A stretch of DNA of 64,000 nt from Chelativorans salis (GTDB lineage Bacteria; Pseudomonadota; Alphaproteobacteria; Rhizobiales; Rhizobiaceae), in assembly GCF_025336525.1 (NCBI RefSeq), contig NZ_JAOCZP010000002.1, positions 310,001 through 374,000 on the forward strand, read 5' to 3'. Shown here in pieces: positions 58,100-64,000 of the stretch (position 1 is the stretch's first letter; each line of letters opens with the position of its first letter). Under the pieces are notes generated by a model. It saw only the letters and a program-made list of their open reading frames with translations. It did not search any database and had not been told where the DNA came from. Both the position numbers and the translations under genes were made by a program.

Positions 58100-58966
58100 A
58101 TGTCGCTTGCGGGCAAGACGCTTTTCATTTCCGGCGGCAGCCGGGGGATCGGGCTGACGATCGCGCTGAGGGCGGCGCGGGACGGAGCGAATGTCGCCAT
58201 TGCCGCCAAGACGGCGGAGCCGCATCCGAAATTGCCGGGGACGATTCATACGGCCGCGGGCGATATCGAGGCGGCGGGCGGCAAGGCGCTGCCGATCCTG
58301 TGTGACATCCGCTCCGAGGAGCAGGTGGAGGAGGCGGTGGCGGCGACGGTGGAAGCCTTCGGTGGCATCGACATCTGCATCAACAACGCCAGCGCCATAC
58401 AGCTTACCGGCACGCTGCAGACGGACATGAAGCGCTACGACCTGATGCACCAGGTGAACGCGCGCGGCACGTTCCTCGTCTCCAAGACCTGCATTCCGCA
58501 TCTTAAGAAGGCGGAGAACCCGCACATCCTCAGCCTGGCGCCGCCGCTCGACATGAAGGCGAAATGGTTCAAGAACCACGTCGCCTATTCGATGGCCAAG
58601 TTCGGCATGTCCATGTGCACGCTGGGCATGAGTGCGGAATTCGCCGCCGACGGCATTGCCGTCAACGCGCTGTGGCCGCTGACGGCGATCGACACGGCGG
58701 CGGTGCGCAACGTGCTCGGCGGCGAGGCGATGGCCAAGGTGTGCCGGACGCCGGAGATCGTAGCCGATGCAGCGCACGCGATCTTCAGCCGGCCGGCGCG
58801 CGAATGCACCGGCAATTTCTTCATCGACGAGATGGTGCTGCGCGAGGAGGGGGTGATGGATTTCGCCAAGTACGCCCCCGGAGTGACCGGCCCGCTCGCC
58901 GGCGACTTCTTCGTGCCGGACGAGGTGCTCGAGGAGACGGACACCGAAGTGCGGATGATTGTGTAA
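58100..58966 (+). CDS. SDR-family oxidoreductase (HSDL2-like)
   Basis: 288 aa from MSLAGKTLFISGGSRGIGLTIALRAARDGANVAI (NAD(P)-binding GGSRGIG). INNASAIQLTGTL, the YSMAKFG active site (Tyr-x3-Lys) and ADAAHAIFSRPARECTGNFFIDEMVL follow the hydroxysteroid dehydrogenase-like 2 pattern. Ser of the catalytic triad lies in HILSLAPP. Substrate unknown, perhaps a short-chain 3-hydroxyacyl compound. GGAGGAACGG precedes the start. Confidence 0.9.
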   Translation: MSLAGKTLFISGGSRGIGLTIALRAARDGANVAIAAKTAEPHPKLPGTIHTAAGDIEAAGGKALPILCDIRSEEQVEEAVAATVEAFGGIDICINNASAIQLTGTLQTDMKRYDLMHQVNARGTFLVSKTCIPHLKKAENPHILSLAPPLDMKAKWFKNHVAYSMAKFGMSMCTLGMSAEFAADGIAVNALWPLTAIDTAAVRNVLGGEAMAKVCRTPEIVADAAHAIFSRPARECTGNFFIDEMVLREEGVMDFAKYAPGVTGPLAGDFFVPDEVLEETDTEVRMIV

Positions 58967-58999
58967 GGTCAAGGGTCGCCGCAATTTTGGCGTTATCGC

Positions 59000-59013
59000 T
59001 TGATCCACCTCAA
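59000..59013. promoter_or_regulatory. Candidate FNR/FixK-type box
   Basis: TTGATCCACCTCAA fits TTGAT N4 ATCAA at nine of ten defined bases. It lies about 60-70 bases before the copper-cluster gene at 59072. A role in oxygen-linked control is possible but unproven. Confidence 0.4.
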
Positions 59014-59071
59014 GGACGCTCCGGGGTGAGCGGTCGAGGGTGAAGTTTTGGAAGCCGGCGGAAGAAGGGCG

Positions 59072-59473
59072 ATGCGCATCCTGCGGGCCAAGGGAAGGGA
59101 AGGGCGTCTCGTGCGTCTCCGGCACGCGCTCGCGGCGCCGCAGCGGATGGTGCTTGCGTTGCTGCTCGTTGCGTCAATGACCCTCGTCGGCGGTCTGCAT
59201 GCCCATGAAGGAACGGTGCATGCGGCGCTGCCGCATGGCCATACTGCGGAAGCGCATGTTCCGCAGGAGCCATGCGAGGACCGCGCCGCGGGCATCCCTG
59301 CCGACGGCGAGTGCTGTGTGCCGGCTGCCGGATGCGGGCTTTTTCTTGCTCACGAGGCGCATCCGCTGTCGTTCCGCGCCTTTGCAAGCGAGCAGGATGA
59401 ACTGCCGCTTCGTTCGCTCGATTCTATCTCGCCCGTTCCCGAATTCCCACCGCCCCGGCCCGCCCGCTCCTGA
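59072..59473 (+). CDS. Exported His/Cys-rich protein upstream of multicopper oxidase
   Basis: 133 aa from the ATG at 59072 (or TTG at 59048). A hydrophobic segment (MVLALLLVASMTLVGGLHA) near residues 27-45 is followed by a His-rich stretch (HAHEGTVHAALPHGHTAEAHV) and four Cys (CEDRAAG...ECCVPAAGC). This suggests a membrane-anchored or exported metal-binding protein. It resembles small proteins near copper-resistance genes; no named domain recognised. Probably in one operon with the oxidase 85 bases downstream. Confidence 0.65.
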   Translation: MRILRAKGREGRLVRLRHALAAPQRMVLALLLVASMTLVGGLHAHEGTVHAALPHGHTAEAHVPQEPCEDRAAGIPADGECCVPAAGCGLFLAHEAHPLSFRAFASEQDELPLRSLDSISPVPEFPPPRPARS

Positions 59474-59558
59474 GCGCGCGTGCCTCTCCTGCCCGTGCGC
59501 TGTCCGACGGCCGGCCGGATCTTCCGGCCATGCGCAACGAGCATGAGAGAATGCCACT

Positions 59559-60977
59559 ATGCACATGATTTCACGACGCCAGTTCCTGGCTTCCACCGCC
59601 GCCTGCGCGGCCGGCGCGATGCTGCCCCTTTCCACGTCGGTCCGCGCCTTCGCCGGCTCACCCACGATCATCCGCGCCGAGAAGCGGGTGATCGAGGTGG
59701 CGGGGAAGGCGGCCGATGTCTTTGGGCTGGTGCAGCCGGACGGGACGCACGGCCTCTTCCTGCAAGCCGGGGAGGATTTCGACGTTCGGCTGGAGAACCA
59801 TCTGGACGAGCCGACGCTGCTGCACTGGCACGGGCTGACACCGCCCTTCGGGCAGGACGGCGTGCCCGACATGCCGCAGCCTCTGTTGGAGGCGGGAGCG
59901 AGCTACGATTATCGCTTCCCGGTCGACCGTGGGGGCACCCATTTCATGCACGCGCACACCCTGCAAGAACAGCGGCTTCTTGCCGCTCCGCTGATCGTGA
60001 GGGACGTGCAGGAAGCCTCGGCGGACGAGCAGGATGTCGTGGTTCTGCTGCACGACTTCAGCTTCAGGAGCCCGGAGGAACTGCTTTCGGGCCTTACGGG
60101 AATGTCCGGCGGGATGGCCGGGCATGGCGGCGGCCATGGGGGGCACGGCGGGGGGCATGGCGGCATGGCTCCAGACCTCAACGATATCGAATACGACGCT
60201 TATCTCGCCAACGATCGCACACTTGATGATCCGCAGAGCTTCCAGGTGGAGCGCGGGGGTACGGTTAGGCTGAGACTCATCAACGGCGCTTCCGCGACGG
60301 CCTTCTGGATCGACCTGGGGGCGCTGCAAGGCGAGGCGATCGCCGTCGACGGCAATCCGGTCACGCCGGTTGCCGGCAAGCGCTTTCCGCTCGGCATGGG
60401 CCAGCGTATCGATATCCGCCTGCGGCTGCCGCGGCAGGAGGGCGCCTGGCCGATCCTCGCGCTGCGCGAGGGGGCGCGGGAGCGGACGGGCTTCTATCTC
60501 GCCACGGCCGGTGGCGCGGTCAAACGCATCGCTTCCTTGGGCGAAGAGGCGCCGGGGGCGCTCGATCTGGCCATCGAGGAATCCCTGCAGGGCGAGAACC
60601 CGCTTGAGGAGGTGGCTGCCGCGCGGTCGGAGCAGGTTCCGCTCGGCGGTTCGATGGACGGTTACACCTGGACGCTGGGCGGCGCGGCGTGGGGGACGCA
60701 CCGGGTGCTGGAGGTGGGCGAGGGCGAGCGGGTGGAATTCGTCATGCGCAACGAGAGCGTGATGGGACATCCGATGCATCTGCACGGACACCGCTTCCAG
60801 GTTGTCGCCATCGACGGCCGCCGCTTCAGCGGGGCGTTGCGCGATACAGTCTGGGTGCCGCCGGAACGGGAAGTCACCATCGCCTTCGACGCCGACAATC
60901 CCGGCGAGTGGGCGTTCCACTGCCACCATCTCTACCACATGGCGGCCGGCATGATGACCATCGTCCGTTATTCCTGA
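59559..60977 (+). CDS. Tat-exported multicopper oxidase (CueO/CopA-like)
   Basis: 472 aa. Twin-Arg signal (ISRRQFLASTAACAAGAMLPLSTSVRAFA). Copper ligands: HWH (89-91), HFMHAH (128-133), HPMHLHGH (404-411) and HCHHLYHMAAGM (454-465), which give the T2/T3 cluster and the T1 site (Met axial). A Gly/His/Met-rich loop at about 181-203 replaces the Met-rich insert of CueO. It likely oxidises Cu(I) in the periplasm. The usual second motif HxH (HSH) is here HAH. The cueR regulator follows, so copper control is expected. Confidence 0.93.
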   Translation: MHMISRRQFLASTAACAAGAMLPLSTSVRAFAGSPTIIRAEKRVIEVAGKAADVFGLVQPDGTHGLFLQAGEDFDVRLENHLDEPTLLHWHGLTPPFGQDGVPDMPQPLLEAGASYDYRFPVDRGGTHFMHAHTLQEQRLLAAPLIVRDVQEASADEQDVVVLLHDFSFRSPEELLSGLTGMSGGMAGHGGGHGGHGGGHGGMAPDLNDIEYDAYLANDRTLDDPQSFQVERGGTVRLRLINGASATAFWIDLGALQGEAIAVDGNPVTPVAGKRFPLGMGQRIDIRLRLPRQEGAWPILALREGARERTGFYLATAGGAVKRIASLGEEAPGALDLAIEESLQGENPLEEVAAARSEQVPLGGSMDGYTWTLGGAAWGTHRVLEVGEGERVEFVMRNESVMGHPMHLHGHRFQVVAIDGRRFSGALRDTVWVPPEREVTIAFDADNPGEWAFHCHHLYHMAAGMMTIVRYS

Positions 60978-60983
60978 AAGGGC

Positions 60984-61014
60984 TTGAACTTCCAGTTACT
61001 AGAACCTTTATTGG
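60984..61014 (+). promoter_or_regulatory. CueR-type promoter with 19-base spacer
   Basis: TTGAAC (60984-60989), 19 bases, TATTGG (61009-61014). Within the spacer lies the dyad TTCCAGTTACTAGAA (60990-61004), one mismatch. The overlong spacer with central dyad is the MerR-family activator design. It would drive cueR itself; no copy was seen ahead of the oxidase. Confidence 0.65.
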
Positions 61015-61048
61015 CCGGAATGCGAAGCGAGACCGTGGAGACCAGTTC

Positions 61049-61441
61049 ATGAACATCGGAGCAGCGGCGGAGCACTCGGGCCTTCCCGCAAAGACCATCC
61101 GCTATTACGAGGATATCGGCCTGTTGCGGGCGTCCAGGGCCACGAACGGCTACCGTGACTATTCGACCGACGACCTGCACAGGCTGAAGTTCCTTCAGCG
61201 GGCCCGCAGCCTCGGTTTCACGGTCGAGGAGTGCCGGCAGCTCCTCTCGCTTTATGCGGACAAGGACCGCGACAGCGCGGACGTGAAGGCGATTGCCAGC
61301 AACAAGCTCGACGAGATCGACAAGAAGATCGCTCAGCTCCAGAGCCTGCGCGCGGTCCTGTCGCATCTCGTCGCCAACTGCCATGGAAACGACCGTCCGG
61401 ATTGTCCCATCATCGACGACCTGGCGGGAGAGGCCCATTGA
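61049..61441 (+). CDS. cueR: Copper-responsive MerR-family regulator CueR/HmrR
   Basis: 130 aa. MNIGAAAEHSGLPAKTIRYYEDIGLLRASRATNGYRDYSTDDLHRLKFLQRARSLGFTVEECRQLLSLY is the MerR DNA-binding part. The Cu(I) ligands Cys 111 and Cys 119 sit in CHGNDRPDC, the CueR metal loop. It activates copper genes by untwisting long-spacer promoters. The start is the ATG at 61049, which begins the family homology; a long frame from 60689 overlaps the oxidase gene. Confidence 0.93.
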   Translation: MNIGAAAEHSGLPAKTIRYYEDIGLLRASRATNGYRDYSTDDLHRLKFLQRARSLGFTVEECRQLLSLYADKDRDSADVKAIASNKLDEIDKKIAQLQSLRAVLSHLVANCHGNDRPDCPIIDDLAGEAH

Positions 61442-61606
61442 GGCAGGCCATACCGGCCTTGTCCGCCCCTTTCCCGGCCATTTCCCAGAACCGCAGCTTC
61501 GCCGGAGGACCGTGCCGCCAGGCGGCGGCGGGCCTGCCGCCGCCTCCAGTGCGACTGAGCCGATGAACGAAGGAAGGAAGGGCATGGGGATAAGGACGCG
61601 GAACCG

Positions 61607-62047
61607 TTGATCGCCGCGTCCTTTTCTCTTTTTTTCGCCTCGTTTCTGTCGGCGACGCTCCTGCCGGGGGCGTCGGAACTGCTGCTGATCGCGCTGTTGA
61701 CGCAGTCGCCGGAGGCGGCCGGCATCCTCGTTGCCGTGGCGGCTGCCGGCAACACGGCGGGATCCGCCGTCAATTATGCGCTGGGTTACTGGATCGGGCG
61801 GCCGGTGGCCGAGCGTCTTCCCTTCATTCTCACCAAGAAGCGGTTGGAACAGGCGGAAGGCTGGTTCGGCCGCTACGGCCGATGGAGCCTGCTCTTTTCC
61901 TGGCTACCCATTGTCGGAGACCCGTTGACGGCCATCGCAGGGGTGCTGAAAACCGGCTTCGGCCCGTTTCTCGTTCTCGTGGCGCTCGGCAAGACCGCGC
62001 GCTACATGGCCGTGGCAGCAGGGGTGCAGGCGGTTGCGCTGTGGTAG
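61607..62047 (+). CDS. YqaA-family membrane protein (DedA/VTT-like)
   Basis: 146 aa, starting at TTG 61607. FFASFLSATLLPGASELLLIALL, AAAGNTAGSAVNYALGYWIGRP (the NxxG...Y..G block), WFGRYGRWSLLFSWLPIVGDPLTAIAGVL and three to four hydrophobic helices match YqaA, a DedA relative. DedA-like proteins are proposed lipid or cation handlers. It lies after cueR with no clear promoter, so it may be in the same transcript. Confidence 0.88.
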   Translation: MIAASFSLFFASFLSATLLPGASELLLIALLTQSPEAAGILVAVAAAGNTAGSAVNYALGYWIGRPVAERLPFILTKKRLEQAEGWFGRYGRWSLLFSWLPIVGDPLTAIAGVLKTGFGPFLVLVALGKTARYMAVAAGVQAVALW

Positions 62048-62143
62048 GGGGGTGCCTCCTCGTGGAGGGGCGAGACGGCGAGCGAATGCCGACGTGCCGG
62101 GGCAGCTGACCAACCTCACAAAAACCCTTGAAAATAAAGGCTT

Positions 62144-62220
62144 TGGTGGGCCCGGAGGGACTCGAACCCCCAACCAAGCGGTTATGAGCCGCCGGCTCTA
62201 ACCAATTGAGCTACAGGCCC
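62144..62220 (-). tRNA. tRNA with CAU anticodon, probably tRNA-Ile2
   Basis: Reads 5' GGGCCTG at 62220 to CCA at 62144. Acceptor stem GGGCCTG/CGGGCCC, D arm GCTC..GAGC, anticodon loop CTCATAA, T loop GGTTCGAGTCC. The variable part CGCTTGGT is that of tRNA-Ile2 (E. coli ileX), whose CAU is changed to lysidine-AU by TilS, rather than of elongator tRNA-Met. Encoded CCA is present. Confidence 0.9.
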
Positions 62221-62347
62221 GGTGTCGCTGAATTAGTGGCTTTCGCGGCTGCGCACAAGACAGGGACGCCGCAATCGATCCATAATCGGCGCTTATCCAA
62301 TGCCGGCTTCAAGACTCAGGCTTCAAAAATCCAAAAGGAGATTGCCG

Positions 62348-63070
62348 ATGACCCGTTGCTTCATTCCGCTGGCGTTCGCGGTGGCCGTTCTGGCTGTCGC
62401 ACCGGCCGCCGCCCAGGAAGCCGACGTCGGACCGAAGATCATGGTGACCGGTGAGGGCGAGGCAAATGTCAGCCCGGATATGGCGGTCATTACATTCGCC
62501 GTGTTGCGCGAGGCGGAGACGGCGCGCGCGGCGATGGACGAGAACAATGCGGCCATGGCCGCGGTCATCGCAGCGCTGAAGGAAGAGGGCGTGGAGGCGC
62601 GGGACCTGCAGACCGGCGGGCTGGCGATCAATCCGCAATATGTCTACCCCAATGAGCGTAACGAGGAGGAGAGACCGCGGATCACCGGCTATCAGGTGAC
62701 CAATACGCTGACTGTGCGGGTGCGCGACATCGAGAAGGTGGGAGAGGTGCTCGACCGCTCCGTCTCGCTCGGCGTCAACCAGGGCGGCGACATCACCTTC
62801 ACCAACGACGATCCGGCGGAGGCGCTGAAGGAGGCGCGCACGCGCGCCGTCGAGGACGCGTTCGCGAAGGCGCGCACGCTGGCGGAGGCGGCAAGCGTCT
62901 CCCTGGGCGACGTGCAGGAAATCTCCGAGCAGATGAGCGCACCCCCACCCCAGCCCATGGCCAGGGCGATGCGGATGGAGGCGGCGGCCGATTCGTCGGT
63001 GCCGATCGAGGCGGGCGAGAACAGCTACAAAGTTCGGGTGAACGTTACTTTCGCGCTGGAGCAGGACTGA
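62348..63070 (+). CDS. Periplasmic SIMPL (DUF541) protein
   Basis: 240 aa. Signal peptide MTRCFIPLAFAVAVLAVAPAAAQ, AGGAG before the ATG. IMVTGEGEANVSPDMAVITFAVLREAETARAAMDENNAAMAAVIAALKEEGVEARDLQTGGLAINPQY is the SIMPL opening, as in E. coli YggE (linked to oxidative stress). GENSYKVRVNVTFALE closes it. Function otherwise unknown. A strong terminator follows. Confidence 0.92.
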   Translation: MTRCFIPLAFAVAVLAVAPAAAQEADVGPKIMVTGEGEANVSPDMAVITFAVLREAETARAAMDENNAAMAAVIAALKEEGVEARDLQTGGLAINPQYVYPNERNEEERPRITGYQVTNTLTVRVRDIEKVGEVLDRSVSLGVNQGGDITFTNDDPAEALKEARTRAVEDAFAKARTLAEAASVSLGDVQEISEQMSAPPPQPMARAMRMEAAADSSVPIEAGENSYKVRVNVTFALEQD

Positions 63071-63096
63071 CCAGCGCCTGAATCCGGCAATGAAAG

Positions 63097-63130
63097 ACGC
63101 CGCCGGGGCAATCCCGGCGGCGTTTTCGTT
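63097..63130 (+). terminator. Intrinsic terminator of the SIMPL gene
   Basis: ACGCCGCCGGG (63097-63107) pairs perfectly with CCCGGCGGCGT (63113-63123), loop GCAAT, then TTTCGTTT. Confidence 0.9.
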
Positions 63131-63146
63131 TCGGCCCTGCCTGAGG

Positions 63147-63500
63147 TTAAAGCGCACGGATGACGGGGCAGTGGGGCGCGCGGGCGAAGACGATGCTGGC
63201 GCGGCGGTGATGCCGGACACCGGAGACGCGGATCGCCCGACGACCGACATCCGCCACGCGGGCGTGACGAAGGCCCATGCGATAGGCCTTGTGGATGGCA
63301 CTGCGGGGCGTGCAGGCGGCAGCATGCCGCGGGCGGTGATGGCGGTAGTAGCGGCTATGGCCGCGGGGCGTGCCGTAGTGGGGGTTTTTATGACCGAAGC
63401 TGAAATAGAAGCCGTCGGCCTGGGCGACCGCCGGTATGGCCGCCAGCGTGCCGAGACCTAGAAAGGCCGAAAGGGCGACGATCCCGATTTGGCGAAACAT
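63147..63500 (-). CDS. Small exported basic protein
   Basis: 117 aa. Signal peptide MFRQIGIVALSAFLGLGTLAAIPAVAQA, then an aromatic and His-rich stretch (GFYFSFGHKNPHYGTPRGHSRYYRHHRPRHAA) and a conserved-looking end with CTPRSAIHKAYRMGLRHARVADVGRRAIRVSGVRHHRRASIVFARAPHCP and two Cys. I recall similar hypothetical proteins in rhizobia; function unknown. Cell-envelope or periplasmic. Confidence 0.8.
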   Translation of the reverse strand: MFRQIGIVALSAFLGLGTLAAIPAVAQADGFYFSFGHKNPHYGTPRGHSRYYRHHRPRHAAACTPRSAIHKAYRMGLRHARVADVGRRAIRVSGVRHHRRASIVFARAPHCPVIRAL

Positions 63501-63612
63501 GGCGCTTTCCTCCTGGTTTCGATGCCTGTTCGTCGAAGCGATTGGGGCAACGCTGCCAGAGGGCGCCTGAACTGGGCGCGAACCGGACGTTCATAATACG
63601 TTCAGCCGGGCT

Positions 63613-64000
63613 TCAGCCTTTTTCGAGCTGTGCCTTCAAGGCTGCGCGGTTGAAGCAGTCGGTGAGGCGTGTGACGAGATCGTCGTCGACGTCGAAGAAG
63701 ATGCCGGCCTGGAGGCGGTAGCTCTGGTCGCGCGCCTCCGGCTGGCCTTCGGCGGTGGCGAGATAGGTGCCGCGCACGGTGAATTCGGCCGCCGCGCGCA
63801 CGCCGCCGGGGGCGGTCATGATGATGATGTCGGCAAGCTCCTCGCGGAAGTGGCGGGCGTTTTCGGCAAGCCACCAACGGAACTTTTCCTTGCCGATCTG
63901 GCGCTCACCTTCGCGGGTGTCGTGGACGACATCCTCGGAAAGGCAGGCAAGCATGGCCTCGTGGTCGCTGGCGTTGAAGGCAGTCAGATAGCGCTCGACC
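63613..64000 (-). CDS. SnoaL/NTF2-like protein, 5' end beyond window
   Basis: The frame is open at the right edge. Visible residues are VERYLTAFNASDHEAMLACLSEDVVHDTREGERQIGKEKFRWWLAENARHFREELADIIIMT and IFFDVDDDLVTRLTDCFNRAALKAQL, the NTF2/SnoaL cone fold (W-x-L and HD blocks) used by ketosteroid-isomerase-like proteins. Role unknown. About the first ten residues are missing. Confidence 0.8.
   Translation of the reverse strand, partial: VERYLTAFNASDHEAMLACLSEDVVHDTREGERQIGKEKFRWWLAENARHFREELADIIIMTAPGGVRAAAEFTVRGTYLATAEGQPEARDQSYRLQAGIFFDVDDDLVTRLTDCFNRAALKAQLEKG

Noticed and set aside
62144-62220. Elongator tRNA-Met reading of the CAU tRNA
   Set aside because: The CGCTTGGT variable-loop region matches tRNA-Ile2 better than elongator Met, though only TilS-substrate tests or tRNAscan models would settle it.

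Overview
The window is a 64 kb piece of a G+C-rich alphaproteobacterial chromosome. Several things point to the order Hyphomicrobiales (Rhizobiales): the greA-lpsB / lrp-lps arrangement, the trxB-lsrB pair with an AbcR-like small RNA behind it, a long-form CarB, the pyrC-pyrE pair, a Ugp transporter preceded by a PHO-box-like repeat, and dispersed palindromic repeats. The repeat sequences recall Mesorhizobium-type (Phyllobacteriaceae) genomes, but that placement is inference from memory. Almost all genes are ordinary housekeeping or metabolic chromosomal genes; there is no prophage, no integrative element and no CRISPR array.

Layout. 0-2 kb: the end of an EamA transporter and an exported PQQ-type sugar dehydrogenase. 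2-8.4 kb: greA followed by four glycosyltransferase genes on the plus strand (lpsB, a GT25, a sialyltransferase-like GT29 protein and a GT8-like protein), facing lrp and two further envelope-sugar genes on the minus strand, one of them frameshifted. 8.6-10.7 kb: trxB, the LysR regulator lsrB (VtlR) and a strong AbcR-type sRNA with promoter and terminator. 10.7-17.2 kb: an EF-G-like GTPase, a MarR-GNAT fusion with its operator, aspartate aminotransferase, an EAL protein with an altered metal site, and a GST. 17.2-21.6 kb: the ugpBAEC glycerol-3-phosphate ABC importer. 21.6-25.3 kb: Ogt, a lytic transglycosylase lipoprotein and a DrrAB-like exporter. 25.3-28 kb: a repeat-rich gap, an orphan HicB-like protein and an A+T-richer OLD-family ATPase/TOPRIM nuclease, which is a likely defence insertion next to carB. 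28-40.7 kb: carB, a DUF4336 protein, a CHASE4-GGDEF-EAL protein, dnaG, rpoD and a Tat-exported alpha-carbonic anhydrase. 40.7-48 kb: small proteins, regulators and a degraded IS5-type element beside an AAC(6')-like acetyltransferase and a DUF2726 protein.

48-56 kb carries the most coherent system: an ECF sigma factor of the long, TPR-extended ECF42 type among four DGPF/YCII proteins, two VOC proteins, a DUF899 protein and a DHA2 drug exporter. Six of these genes are preceded by the same element, TGTCGG, 17 bases (18 in one case), then CGTCYT. This reads as a self-contained sigma-factor regulon without an anti-sigma factor.

56-64 kb: pyrC and pyrE, an SDR oxidoreductase, a copper-handling cluster (His/Cys-rich exported protein, Tat-exported multicopper oxidase, CueR with a classic long-spacer promoter), a YqaA membrane protein, a tRNA with CAU anticodon (probably tRNA-Ile2), a periplasmic SIMPL protein and, at the edge, a truncated NTF2-like gene.

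All domain calls come from reading translated sequence and recalling family motifs; no database search was possible.
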